From the NCBI GenBank assembly GCA_963978905.1, contig OZ022257.1, positions 10,624,509-10,688,508 of the forward strand: a stretch of 64,000 bases of DNA, written 5' to 3'. Shown one piece after another: positions 11,601 through 22,608 of this stretch. This DNA comes from Trichostrongylus colubriformis. Lineage: Eukaryota > Nematoda > Chromadorea > Rhabditida > Trichostrongylidae. The position numbers and the translations under genes were made by a program. Numbering within the stretch: the first letter of the stretch is position 1; each line of letters opens with the position of its first letter. The notes beneath the pieces are model-generated. The model worked only from the letters and a program-made list of their open reading frames with translations, searched no databases and was not told the origin of the DNA.

Positions 11601-13675
11601 GTTATGCGATGCGGCTGCGACCACGGTAATTTTTTCTTTTTTTACTGCTGTGTCCTTCTTCCACACTTTCATTTTTTGTGTGTGTTTTTTTTTTGTTCTT
11701 TTTTTGTGTAAACGGTTATTATTTCTGCGACTGTGCATTCTGATTTGAACATGCAATAATCGCTTTTCAGTCTTCTCTTGAGAACTATACTGACGCTGTT
11801 TGTGGTGGACTCACCAAACCAAATCCACAATCGCGAGCTCAAACTGCTCTTTTCGTAGCCCGACTCCTCTCACGGCACAACTCCTGTACAGTTCCCGTTG
11901 AAGCCTTAAAACAAATCACTCCAGATCTAGTCAAGGTATTTTGTCAATAACTCCTCTCCTCTTATCTTAGAATTGACCTTTTGGTAAATCACAGTGCTCT
12001 TCTGATGCCGATGCTGAGGTGCGTGAATCCACATTTCGAGCGATGGGTGCCGTTCTACGATGTGTGGGTGAGCAAGCGGCGCGAAGATTATTCGGTGAAG
12101 TGTCGGAGGATAAGCTGAAGATGAGCAAAGTAATATCTCCTCGAAATCTTCCAATGCTATGTTACCATCTCTTGATGTCATCAAAAGTATCGAGTGTTCA
12201 GATCACAGAGAATTTCGAGAAACTTCGTGAAGAAGTCGGTGATAAGGCGGCTCCGGAGATTATTCGACTGCATGGTGCTTCAGAAAAACCTAAAGTGAGT
12301 TTGAAAAACCTCTCTCGACTCAGTAGTTCTGGCGAGTAACTATTGCTTGGGATGCGCCTTAATGCTTTTTCTCGGCTGTAGCACCATTTTCATGCGATTT
12401 CTTGATTCTCTGAGGTAGCTCGATTTGCTGAAGTCACACTTGTTACATGTGGCACTTGTACATTGGCGACAATTTCTTTCCACTTTTTTACGTTAGTTTT
12501 CCGAGAAAGTATGATGGAGCGCCTTTTGAAACCTAGGAATGTATGAGAATTTCAGCCTCCACAGTCATCTACTGCATCGGCAAGGGTGTCATCTGCCTCG
12601 GTGGGAACAAGAGCAGTACAGCCTGTCTCTCGCGCTCCAGCTCGCCCCCTGAGCTCCACCTCTCGATCATCGGCTGTCGCTTCAAAAACGATCAACCGAA
12701 CAGCAGCAGTGCCGTCGACAGTCGTCACTACCAATCGAGCGATCACAAAGCCAACAACAGCACCGAAAAGGCCCAATGTGGTCACAGCAACTGCTGCACG
12801 TCAAAATAGTATGTTGAATGCTGGTTTCTTCAATTTGATGGGGATCGATGAACTATCTGAAGCGGTTATCGCTGGGAAGCTGTGGAAGGACTATCTTAGT
12901 TACCGCCACACTGCTGAAGGCGCAGCCGAAGAAAGGATGTCCCAGTGTATTTACGGTGTTTAGCAAGACACAACGGACGAGTACTCGATATCGTACGTTT
13001 CAGCTCCACTGCGTGCCCCGCTCAGCACTCGTCCGACACTATCGTCAACGCCGCGGCCGTTTTCTTCTTCCACGAAATTGGGTGCACCTCAGTCAGGTGT
13101 GTATGATCCTATTCTTCACTTCTGGCTCTGCAGTAGCTCAAATACACAATCCGAGCTTGTTACTTATTCAGTTGCTGCTGCTCGGGCTCCTGTGCGAAAG
13201 GTCCTTGCACCGAATGTCGTTCGTACGTCGACGGGTTCTTGCAAGCCGGCTGCAAATGGACCTGTCAAAATAATTGTGAGTAATTCCACTGCCTGAACAA
13301 TGACCCGGGTCACTCATTAACACTTTAATATAAAAATGGCTGTTTTAGGGCAATTCGAAGAGTATCAGCGCGCCGGTCGTGGAATCCGAAGAGGGTCCCC
13401 CAAAAATCAAAACTGGTCTGCCGCGGTCGAATTCTGGTACGTTCTGTATAATAAATTGATTCTACAACCTGAAAGCCGTACTGCAACTGCGCGCGCGTAA
13501 TTCCCATAGTCAGGACACTGATCAGCCATTTGGTGAACAGTAACTGTGTCGTTGCTTTGGAAGTCTAGGTTCTTTCTATGCCGTCGTTTCAGGTTTACGA
13601 CCTCCTACAGCAATAGTACGCACGAATGGCGTTGGTGTTCCACGGCTTTCGCGACCATCTTCCCCGACTAAATAA
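8666..13675 (+). CDS. zyg-9: XMAP215/ZYG-9 family protein with two TOG domains
   Basis: Microtubule plus-end polymerase family; TOG domains (HEAT-repeat arrays) bind tubulin dimers. Nineteen exons join in phase: 8666-8776, 8993-9079, 9129-9233, 9460-9549, 9614-9772, 9879-10010, 10181-10291, 10841-10951, 11005-11127, 11364-11468, 11536-11625, 11771-11935, 11995-12129, 12202-12294, 12556-12808, 13004-13096, 13172-13275, 13349-13436, 13593-13675; 745 aa. TOG1 spans about residues 1-228 (LLDEVDV, KWQERKEAL, LDKSKDKKVTVR, HLSKPNPQSKQ, DPSVRDAA); TOG2 about 280-508 (DPWTLMDP, KKWQERKEAVDSM, FDKLKEKKAVLRNELVELCD, TKPNPQSRAQTALFVARLL, DAEVRESTFRAMG). The last 205 residues are Ser/Thr/Pro/Arg-rich and basic, like the microtubule-lattice-binding linker of the family. 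C. elegans ZYG-9 is about twice as long with three TOG domains, so the third is absent here. AATAAA overlaps the stop codon. C-terminal exon borders are less certain than those of the TOG exons. Confidence 0.9.
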
Positions 13676-14447
13676 ATTATGTGTTTGGATTTCAACATTG
13701 TCGTTTGAATCATATAATAATAATTATCAAGAAGTTGTATTATCCAAGTCATTCCATTTTCTGGTATCGTATTCAGAATTCCGCACGTGTGCTGCATAAA
13801 AACTGCACTCACTACAGTAGGGTTAATCCAATATTTTTTCCGAAGGAATATTGCCATTGAAGGACAAGCCTCCTTAACAAAAGTGCAGATGTGCCCGGTT
13901 CTCTTATTATTCAATACTTTTAGATTTTTTGATCACTGTTAATTTTTTTTTCTTGTTCCAACATCGACTGTTCGAATATCAATTTGTTCTCCCTTTTGAA
14001 GCGTGTATTTTCTTGTCCAACGATTCGTTTGTTAATAAAATGTACACTCCTAATCCCATCTCAAGCAAAAGAATGGTCATCTACATAACGTGTGTCATCG
14101 GCGATGTAAGTTGAAAACATCAGTTGATCGGTTGTACGTGTGGTATGGCACTGGAAAAAATGGTATATCGCAGACCGAGGAGACAAAACATTCACTAAGC
14201 TGTTTTGAAAGCCTGTTCCGGACAAAAATGTGTTGGAACTGGCATTCCATGCAGTAAAATTCTTCCCGTTCGAAGCTAATTTATGACAAGTGCAAAAACT
14301 TCTGTAACTTTGACACTTCTCTTATTGAAACCAAAAGATAGATTAAGGGAGTGAGATATGAAGTTGTAACATGATAAGTGATGTCTGAGATGTATAGGGT
14401 AAACATAACCGCAGGGGGGGGGGGTCATTTCACATCAGTCTTCCATC

Positions 14448-17400
14448 ATGAAAGCCGACTCCCGCGAGGCATCAGTTCAAAGCAGTGTCAAATCAGAAGT
14501 TTGGAATAACTTGGCACCACCACCAGAAGCGGCCACTTTGGCTCGTACTAAAATGCCAAAATTGCTAACCGTTGGGTGAGATGGAATCAATATAACCTTG
14601 GTATCTGAGTAAAATAAATCATGTGCCTATTTCAGACCTCGTGAAAACTATCCAGACGATTTTCTTGACACTGTTGATCGAATCGGTACTATATGTGATT
14701 GTCTTGACAAGCTAGAATGTCTTTGTTACCATTTAAAAAAGGTAAGGGAGCCGGTCTTAAATTGCTTTTCAAAGTTGTGAAATGATAGTGGGAAATGGGG
14801 GTAGTACGTGCAGCCTGTAGAAGATGACAAGTGATGAGGTTCTCCCGAACCACCTCCGCCTCCTCTGCTTTTCTTCGTATGGATCAGACAATCACTATGT
14901 CAGATGATACAGGCGTTCAGGCAGAGAGCGAGAAATGGGTATCGATTATGCTGCGGTCATACTCACCGCCGGGAAGACGTGGCTGCGTTCACAAGCAGCG
15001 AGGGAGTGTGGCACGGGGGAGGTACTGAGATGACGCAGACAACGAACCAAAGTAGCATAGGCGGAGACGCAGAGATACGCAGCCACGACCTGCCGTCGGC
15101 ACCGCAGAGTACGACCGCGGCATTAGACATTCTCAGAGTTGGTAATTCAAGAGATCAGGCGAAAAGCAAATGATAAGTACCGACGAGTCGGTCAGACGAT
15201 TAGGCGACAAGGCGATTAGGCGAGCGGGCGATTGTGCGATTCTCTGGTCGCCGTAACATCTAATCAATACGTGTCTTTTCTATTCCACCTTATCGCCTGA
15301 AACGTGAACTTTGAAACTGTCTCAGTCGTGATACGCCCAAATCGCCTGATCGTCTAAGCGAAACGTATCGTTCCGCCTGATCCGGATTAGCGTGACTCTG
15401 AACGCGATGCGTGATACCTGGATGACTGAAGCGCAAACTCTGAACGTCACGTAATAGCGTGGATGACGCGGGTTAGCGCTATAAGAATATGCTTAGTATA
15501 CTGCAAACAGTGGGGATACGCTTATCTTTCATCGCTTAGGCTTTGTTCAGGGTTCGCGATTCAGGCCATCAGGACAGTAAAAGCGGAAAGCAAAAGATTC
15601 ATATCGATCAAGCGATTCAGGCGGTCACGTAGTTTAGACGTATCATTCACCTAGATACGTGCTTTAGTCCGCATTCATACCTTGCGCACCGACGCCGGCA
15701 CCGGCCGCGATGGCGTGAAAATCACGTGCCCACCGCCGACCAGGGCGGCACTCTGGTGATGCGCTCCGTTTGTGAAACATTTGTGGGTAGAACTTGTAGT
15801 TGTTGGAGGTTTATTTTTCGTACAATACAGTGGACAGAGAATGCTCTATACGTGAATAGCGGGTGCACTTGGGTAGTGCATTGTGGAAGAGTGTGCTTAT
15901 TATCGGGTGTGCCTCTCGGTATCAAGCGAGGTCACACCCTAGGTGCTCTCTCAGTTAACAAGTGCAGGCGATGTGCTCGTGAAGTGCCTGAGGAAAAGTG
16001 AGGAACGTTAGATGAAACGATCAGCGGGGGTTCTGGAGGGACACCAGAACAACTTGGTACAACACACTACAGTACAATGGCCGTGGCGAGAGGCACGAAT
16101 ATGAATTCGAGTCTTGGCATGGTGCCAAACTATATGATGATGATCGTGGCGAGAGCCCAAGGCTTCGAATTCGAATTTGGCATAGTGACAATCTCAGCCT
16201 AGTTCGTCAAGTGCTTTTCCGCAGCGTGCCCAGAGTACCGTCGGCGGCGGGCATATGATTTGACGCCATAGCTGCCGACGGTGGGGTCGGTGCGCAAAGT
16301 ATGAACGCGGCCTTATTTTTTCCGCCTGACCTACCTGAATCGCGTGATCGCGTGATCATGAGGCCTGAACCACCTGATTACCCAATCGATACGGGGGAAT
16401 GGTAAACGGACAAATGTGCGGTGGTACTCACTACCGCAACGCGTGAGCTTGCGGTGCGGCTCGTCGTCGGTGGGCACAGGCTTTCTCCCGTTTCGTCGCT
16501 CCGTCTGCGCACTCCGCGTAAGAGAGAGCACGTGGCGAGATACTCGCAGAGTGTACTACGCATGATTGGTAGGGAAGCCAATGTTGCTCCTGCTCGGTAA
16601 TCCGTCGAGACGGAGGGTACTGTGGGGCAGCGGTGAAGAAGAAGAGAGTGATCCGTCGTCATTGCGATTGGGGTTCCAAGTCGGCGATTTAGTAATTGTG
16701 GGATCTTCGGTTCCCGCTGTTGTAGGGGCGGCGCATTTCAGCGGTGAATGCTGAGTTGCTTCCGTCTCACCGATATTAGCTCAACAACGATATTGGCGAC
16801 ACCCCATATTAGCCCCCACGTCGGGGCTTCCTTCCCTTACAGGCTTAGGTCAAAATATACACTTGAGTATACATTCTGTGATGACAAGTGTCGCTTTCTT
16901 CTCACCGATGTCATAAACTCAACAACGATATTTGGCGACGGCCCATATTAACCCCACGTCGGGGCTTCCTTCCCTTGCAGGCTTAGGTAAAAATATACAC
17001 TTCAGTATACATTCTGTGATGACAAGTGTCGCATTCTTCTCACCGATATCATAAACACAACAACGATATTTGGCGACGGCCCATTTTAGCCCCCACGTCT
17101 TGGCTCGCCCTTTAGCGGCGAGTTAGGAGTCACACTTTTACACACACCTTAGTAGGCGAAGATCTCTATGCTGCTCACGAAGAGCCTTGCCCGATGAGAT
17201 AAGAAGACCTAGAGCTCATAAGCATGTCAGCGCGCGCCATGGTGGAGGCCGCGACGCACGAGCTCATGCGTCACGGCAGTGAGTACCGCCGCACATTTGT
17301 CCGTTTACCGACACTCATCGATACGTACTTGTATCATTTTTCGTCTAATCACCTGAATCACGTGATCGCGTGAAACGCAGGTGCGATCGCCCATATCGAT

Positions 17401-18768
17401 CTTCACAATTTCGAAATCAGAACTTTAAGGACGGTAAGAGGAAGCAAACAAACTGGCTGCGAGCTGCTGAAGCATTCAAACAATACGGTGAAGGATTGAT
17501 GACGCCAGAAGTGGCAGCAGTATTCCTCAGAGCAGCACAGAAATTCGGTCAGATCAGTACACTCTACCAACACGTTATGGAAACGATTGAGCAGCAATTT
17601 CGTAATCCACTGCATGATTTCAACCAGAAGAATGTGAAAACTGTTAAAGAAAGCTTAAAGAAACTCGACCATTGCGCAAAAATAATGATGTCTTCGAAAA
17701 CTAAAGCCGAACGCAAGCCAGACGATTTGGAGGCGAGAATAGCCGCCGAAGTTTCTCAGAAAGTGCACGAAGAGTGAGTTGGACAATCATGTGGATATGT
17801 GCCTAGTCTTTTCACAGTTTGCGCGAGACATGGTGGGAGCCAGTAGACATGAGCACTACCCGATGTTATGGGCACAAGGGAAGTCAGAAGGAGTCTACCT
17901 GAACGGAAACTCCCCTTATATCCACGCTTACTAGGAATAACGACACAATTCTTACTTCCCTTTCACTTTCCGCTCTCCCCGAAGGAAAGATGCACACATA
18001 AATCTCATTTATAGTCGAGCGCTGTGAGGCGTTTTGGCCACGCTCTACTGCAGGCAGTCTGACAGTAGGGCGTGGCAAGACCGTCCCCAGCACCCGACTG
18101 CAGGTGTGTACCCTTATGTCAGCATTTCGCACCACAAAGAGCGACGTGCGACGCGGTGTGTGAGCTGTGCGCGCCGCTACAGTTGGATCTCATAACGATT
18201 GCAAGTCAATGCATGCTAGGGGCGCTATACACAGTTGACGTGTATTCGCTTTGGGACTCAACAACACGGCGCCTCTAGCTCGCCCATAGCGACACGCCGC
18301 GGTGCGAAATCCTTACATGAGGGTACACCTCTCCCCCCCCATGACGACATCCAGCTGTCTCCCACTTCAGCGAGCGCACTTGTCATCTTACCTTCTGGGG
18401 CGGTACATCACTGGGTAGGTATCCTTTTTTTGTGCGCCGTCATAATACGCCATCACGGCTCTACACCCGCTCCACCCGCGCAAACCATGCCTTTCTAGCT
18501 CAACTACCAATATGCCTAAGTGGGCGTGGCTAGCGCAGGTTTGCTGATGGGGCACAGTGGTGGCAAACTCAGCATTGTGGCTGGGTAGATGTTGCTCAAT
18601 AATCAAGTCACTTTTTCCAGAACATTCAAATCAACGAAAGAATCAGTACTGAAATTCCTGGAATCGACATGTTTCTTTGAAACAGCTGCTTCAGCTTTCG
18701 TATCGGCAGATAAAGAGCTTAACGACAAAGCGCATCAAGCTATATTGAAGATCATTTATACGTATTAA
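14448..18768 (+). CDS. Small BAR-domain-like protein
   Basis: Four exons join in phase: 14448-14575, 14636-14741, 17421-17773, 18621-18768; 244 aa. After a 40-residue Ser/Ala/Pro-rich N-terminus the protein is mostly helical and polar. The third exon shows the pattern of a BAR domain of the GRAF/ACAP type: WLRAAEAFKQYGEGLM, a helix of FLRAAQKFGQISTLY, then QQFRNPLHDFNQKNVKTVKE and KKLDH. The last exon adds KESVLKFLESTCFFETAA and ends IIYTY. BAR dimers sense or bend membranes; there is no PH, SH3 or GAP domain, so this would be a stand-alone BAR protein. The ATG follows a CACATCAG acceptor by 9 bases. ATTAAA lies across the stop. Intron 2 is 2.7 kb of repeats. Family call rests on pattern only; other coiled-coil proteins are possible. 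Confidence 0.7.
14742..17420 (+). repeat. Repeat-filled intron 2 of the BAR-like gene
   Basis: The intron is made of GC-rich foldback blocks: paired inverted words around 14950-15115 (GCTGCGGTCATACT / AGTACGACCGCGGC), repeated GCGATTAGGCGA/TCGCCTGAAT words at 15180-15660, a block at 16070-16315 carrying inverted GAATTCGAA and TTTGACGCC words shared with 37020-37260, and a direct tandem array at 16765-17100. No gene seen. Confidence 0.6.
16765..17100. repeat. Tandem repeat, about 137-bp unit, 2.4 copies
   Basis: Units begin at 16765, 16901 and 17039 with CTCACCGAT and contain CAACAACGATATT(T)GGCGAC, CCACGTCGGGGCTTCC and GACAAGTGTCGC. Copies differ by only a few bases, so the array is young. 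The GGCTTAGG word inside it recurs in foldback elements at 20380-20430, 21040-21100 and 30160. Confidence 0.85.
18103..18330. repeat. Foldback element, GGTGTGTACCCTTATGTCA family
   Basis: The left arm begins GGTGTGTACCCTTATGTCA and the right arm ends ACATGAGGGTACACCT, inverted copies with a long GC-rich stem (GTGCGACGCGGTG against GCGACACGCCGCGGTGCG). The same family recurs at 33279-33517 and, interrupted, at 24171-24700. This copy lies in intron 3 of the BAR-like gene. Confidence 0.75.
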
Positions 18769-19043
18769 ACCTATTTAATTCGATCATTCGACTGTTGATT
18801 GAGTGTTCCCCATTGCAAGCGAATCTTTTTAAACATGCCCGATTCATACTTAATGACGCAACGCACAGTTGCGCGACAAGTATTCGGTGCTCCTGCCGGT
18901 GCACAGCGAGCACTGGAAGTATTCATCGCGATCGCTCAGTTCGCGTCGCCTAGTAGGAATACAGCCTAACGTCACCCAGAGGGACAGCCGTTGTGTCGTA
19001 CCGATAAAGTTGAGAGTCGAAACCGCTCACTTATGGCGCACTT

Positions 19044-19080
<37 letters not shown>

Positions 19081-20048
19081 TGTGAGAGAGAGGGAGAGAG
19101 AGAGAGCGAGAGAGAGAGAGAGAGATACACGCACGAAAAGTCAAAATGTAGAATTGTGAGGTATTACGGCGGTTCTGCATTCCCTGTTTCATTGGAGAGG
19201 GATATACGAAGTAGGCTGCACCTTTCCCTCTACCCCAGCTACTGAAACAAAGTTGTTGTTGGTGCTCGCCTTTGAACTGGAGCATGGACTGGGGTACATT
19301 GTGTAGCTGATCTGGAAGAATTGGGGCGAGACATCCATGGTCCAAAATATGGCGCGCCAAAGCCTTCTCGCAACTCCTCGACATTTTTCTGGCTACTGGG
19401 TCCTGCCAGCACCCGACCGTTGGTGAGGCTAGTGAAGTTAGCTTCGCTTCTAGATGAGCAGGTACCCAATCAGAAGAAAAGACAGTCATAGTAAGATTAA
19501 CCAACCCATAGTAAACATGGTGGGTCATGGGAGTGACTTCACATATTATACAGTGCGGAAGAGTGGTGTAAAGAGTCAAGGGTAAATACGAAAAGGGTAG
19601 TATCGGAGTGTGCCCATACTGGGTTGCATGCAGCTGTGAGTGCGCGGGAAAAAACTCCAACTAGCTGCAACCGGAGACAGGATCAAGCGTAGCGTCGAGA
19701 AAAATTTCCAGAACCCCTCCCCCCCCCTCTCCCCCCAAAAGAGGAACTCCATACAATACCCCCCCCCCCCTCCTGTGTTTTCAGGTTTTGCTATTTCTGT
19801 GGTTTCTACTCACAATCAGTCGATGCGATTCATTTCGGAAACTAAGAGCCTACGTAAAAACTTGGGCTAAACTGTAACAAAGCACGCAAATAAGAACCTA
19901 ACAAAGTTCAATACTTATATTCTACAACGAACGCGTCGTCGACCATGCGTCACGTGATCGTCCTCTGACGACAGAGGAGGAAGGCTGAGATCCATACAAA
20001 TTATGCGGCAGGGATAAAGGTAAAAAAGTCAGAAAGTAAAATGAAGCT
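18769..20048. other. No gene; microsatellite-bearing spacer
   Basis: No coding region is supported. A long minus-strand frame at 19043-19660 is partly a reading of the GA microsatellite. Runs of C at 19720-19775 are homopolymer tracts. Confidence 0.5.
19045..19125. repeat. (AG)n microsatellite
   Basis: About 80 bases of nearly pure AG dinucleotide repeat with a few interruptions. Confidence 0.95.
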
Positions 20049-21463
20049 ATGTTTTACGGGTAATACCTATAAAGCCAAGCGGTAGCCGGGCCGCAATCGC
20101 GTACGGCACACCACTACAATAAACCTTCCGCCTATATTTATTTAGATCAAGACGCTGTTACAGTGTAGACGACTACAGAATACGCTTATTTCAATACTCC
20201 GAAAGTAAATGGGAGATAATGTGGTGCTAAGGTAGTTCGGGGGGGCCACTGCAGTAGTGTCTCTGCGTCTCTAATGCATGGCTAGAGCGCAGAGAAGCCA
20301 TAGCACTAGCCGAATCGGGTTCGAATTCTGCATAAAAACGATTTTGTAAAGCAAATTCGTGCTTTTCTTTTCATCCTATATTAGCCTAAGCCTTGGGGAA
20401 GGAGATTCCTTTCCCCTAGGCTTAGGCAAAAACGCGTAAGTGGTTGCTTATGCTAGTTGTAGCTAATTTTTTGTAATATATTAATGGAGGAATAATTCAA
20501 TCGTTTTCTCAGTTAGTTAGCTGTATCTAGGTTAAAAATAACCTTGAGAGTGCCTATAAGCAGAAATTGGGCGCGACTCTTGCCTTTGTCGAGTGGCCCC
20601 CCCCCAACTACCTTAGCACCGATAATGTATATATACGTATATTGTGTGGACTATAATGATGTATAGTGCAGGTGTTATTGAGGGGAAATGGAAGAAGGAC
20701 GCACTGTTCTTTCCTGTGTTCGGTTCCGGCGGTATTACAACGACTGGCACTGTTCTACGTATTACAAATGTGAGGTTCTAAAAAGCATTCCTATCACGTA
20801 TCCGAAAACGAACTAAACGAAACGGAAGAATTTACTGTGCTAATGTAGGTGTGGGCGGCCACTCACCTTCGCGCTCGCAGCTCTCACCTTATAAATCCTA
20901 CGATCATAAACTTGTACAGTCGAGTGTAAATTTTTACTTGAGTCTTAGTTGAGGGGAACGGGTTACCTGCTCGGTGCTAAGGTAGCGAGGGAGGCACTCC
21001 ACCAAGCTCAGCGTACGGCGCTATTTCGCCTGCGAATTTGCCTAAGCCTTACTTTAGGGGGAAGCACCTACTTTCCTCAAATAAGGCTCAGGTAAATATA
21101 CACTTTAATGTACAGATTGGTGATTAAAAATCTTGGATTAGGGCTGACAGCACGTTAATGAGTGTCCCCCGCCCCCCTTTCCTCCCACCCCAGCAACTAT
21201 AATAACACCTTCTCATCGACTAATTCTTGAAAAGCTTAGGCTATAATAGCGCAGTATGCTGAACAAAGAAGATTGGTCGCTCTCAACTACACTGGCTCTA
21301 TTTACACGCAGAATACTAAGCAATCTCGTAATCGCAGAGACGGTCGAACTGCGTCTTGAGCAGTCGCTGATACTTATAGGCGGAAGGGTTTCTGTAGTGG
21401 TGTGCCGTGCGCAATTACGACCCGGCTACCGCTTGGCTTTATAGGTAATACCATGTTTTACGG
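20049..21463. mobile_element. 1.4-kb foldback element with 11-bp target duplication (outer)
   Basis: The arms at about 20061-20130 and 21385-21450 are inverted copies (ACCTATAAAGCCAAGCGGTA at the left, its complement at the right, including GCCGTACGCG/CGTGCGCA-type interior). Both ends are flanked by the direct repeat ATGTTTTACGG (20049-20059 and 21453-21463). Long inverted arms plus a 9-11-bp duplication resemble Mutator-like (MULE) non-autonomous elements; that class assignment is inference. No transposase frame is present. It contains a second element at 20223-20620. Confidence 0.8.
20215..20628. mobile_element. Nested foldback MITE with 8-bp target duplication (inner)
   Basis: The element runs 20223-20620 with inverted ends GGTGCTAAGGTAGTT and AACTACCTTAGCACC and is flanked by the direct repeat GATAATGT (20215-20222 and 20621-20628). 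An 8-bp duplication is typical of hAT-type transposition, so this is probably a hAT-derived MITE. It lies wholly inside the larger element 20049-21463 and so inserted later. A related single end, GGTGCTAAGGTAG, is at 20972. Confidence 0.85.
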
Positions 21464-21580
21464 TCCACTGCGATTGCCGCGTTGCTATGCAACATCAACG
21501 ACGCGATAGCGATGGAGCGCGTTATCTTACCAGTAGTACATTTGAGCAACCTTGAATACTTGTAACTTCACTACAAGGGT

Positions 21581-21675
21581 GCTGAGTTATGGGTAAAAGC
21601 TTCGATGTCGGACGGGACTCGAACCCGACTTCATCCTTTACGGGGATATGTGCTAATCCATTACACTACCGACAC
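21581..21675 (-). repeat. tRNA-like sequence, probably a tRNA-derived SINE or pseudogene
   Basis: On the minus strand 21675-21605 folds as a cloverleaf: acceptor GTGTCGG/CCGACAT, D stem GTGT/GCAC, anticodon stem TATCC/GGATG, and a B box GGGTTCGAGTCC. The anticodon loop reads CCGTAAA, giving GTA (Tyr) but with C instead of the universal T at position 33 and no nematode-type tRNA-Tyr body. The 3' flank (GCTTTTACCCATAACTCAGC) is shared with a similar sequence at 47180-47235, which points to a dispersed tRNA-derived repeat instead of a working tRNA. Confidence 0.6.
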
Positions 21676-22608
21676 CCGTTTCACCTTCACTCAGCTTTTG
21701 CCACTTCGGGTGCTCCATACATCAGGATTTCATTCACGTTCTCAGTGAAAACAAATGCTTTTCCTATTCGCATAGTGGCTCCCTAGCACCAATTTACGTG
21801 CTTGCAATCGTAGTAAGATATGACATGAGCCCATATCAGTTAATTTTTCGTTTTCATCTCAAGTTTTTTTTAAGTATTCATCCACGCTGTTACCCGTAGA
21901 TAGATACCGCTGCCCACGGCTAATCGGTGAAGTTCGGGGGCCCCTCTGTACGTGTTTTCGGTGCCAGCAGACCAACGAACGGGCTACTGGCGTTGGCCGG
22001 CTTCGTTGTAGATCGCGCCATGCATGAGGTTTCCATCGACGATACATCAGGTTGAAGGGTACACTATTACCGTGGTTGTCTTGGATTGTTGACTGTGAAG
22101 ATCAGGAAGGTCATGTGCATTTGGTTGCGGAAGCTTGACACCTTGTTTGCAGCCCACAATTCCAAGAGGACCAAGGGAAAGTTGACCATTTGACTCTGTT
22201 TATATCTCTTGCGTTTTTCCTGCGCTCTCCTCTCTGAAATATCCTCTTGAGCACTTTTATTGAAAAATTTGTGCCTTACTTTATTTCCTACTTGTGGGTG
22301 CCGCTTCTATTCATTTGAGATTTTCAAGTGAAGATTAAATGAAATATCAGTCTCGGGTAAACCCAGTTAGTCAGCTTTATATCATCTGCCCTTTACAATT
22401 TGGACCCTCAGCCTGAGAATTCCGTTGATCACTGCCTATCTCAGTGATTACGACCCCCCTTCCAGCGAACCAAGCACGACCTCCTGTCGAAGATTCCCCA
22501 ACGGAGGCTTGACCCTGCGCGGGGAGAAATAGCCACATTAGGTGCATGTTTCCACCGACAAACAACGTATATGTTTGATGTTTATTAAAAGCGTTTAACG
22601 TTGAAATG

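Noticed and set aside
19043..19660. 205-codon minus-strand ORF
   Set aside because: One end is a reading of the AG microsatellite and the rest has no domain, donor or acceptor support.
21605..21675. Functional tRNA-Tyr gene
   Set aside because: Position 33 is C, the body does not resemble an intron-containing nematode tRNA-Tyr, and the flank is shared with another repeat copy.
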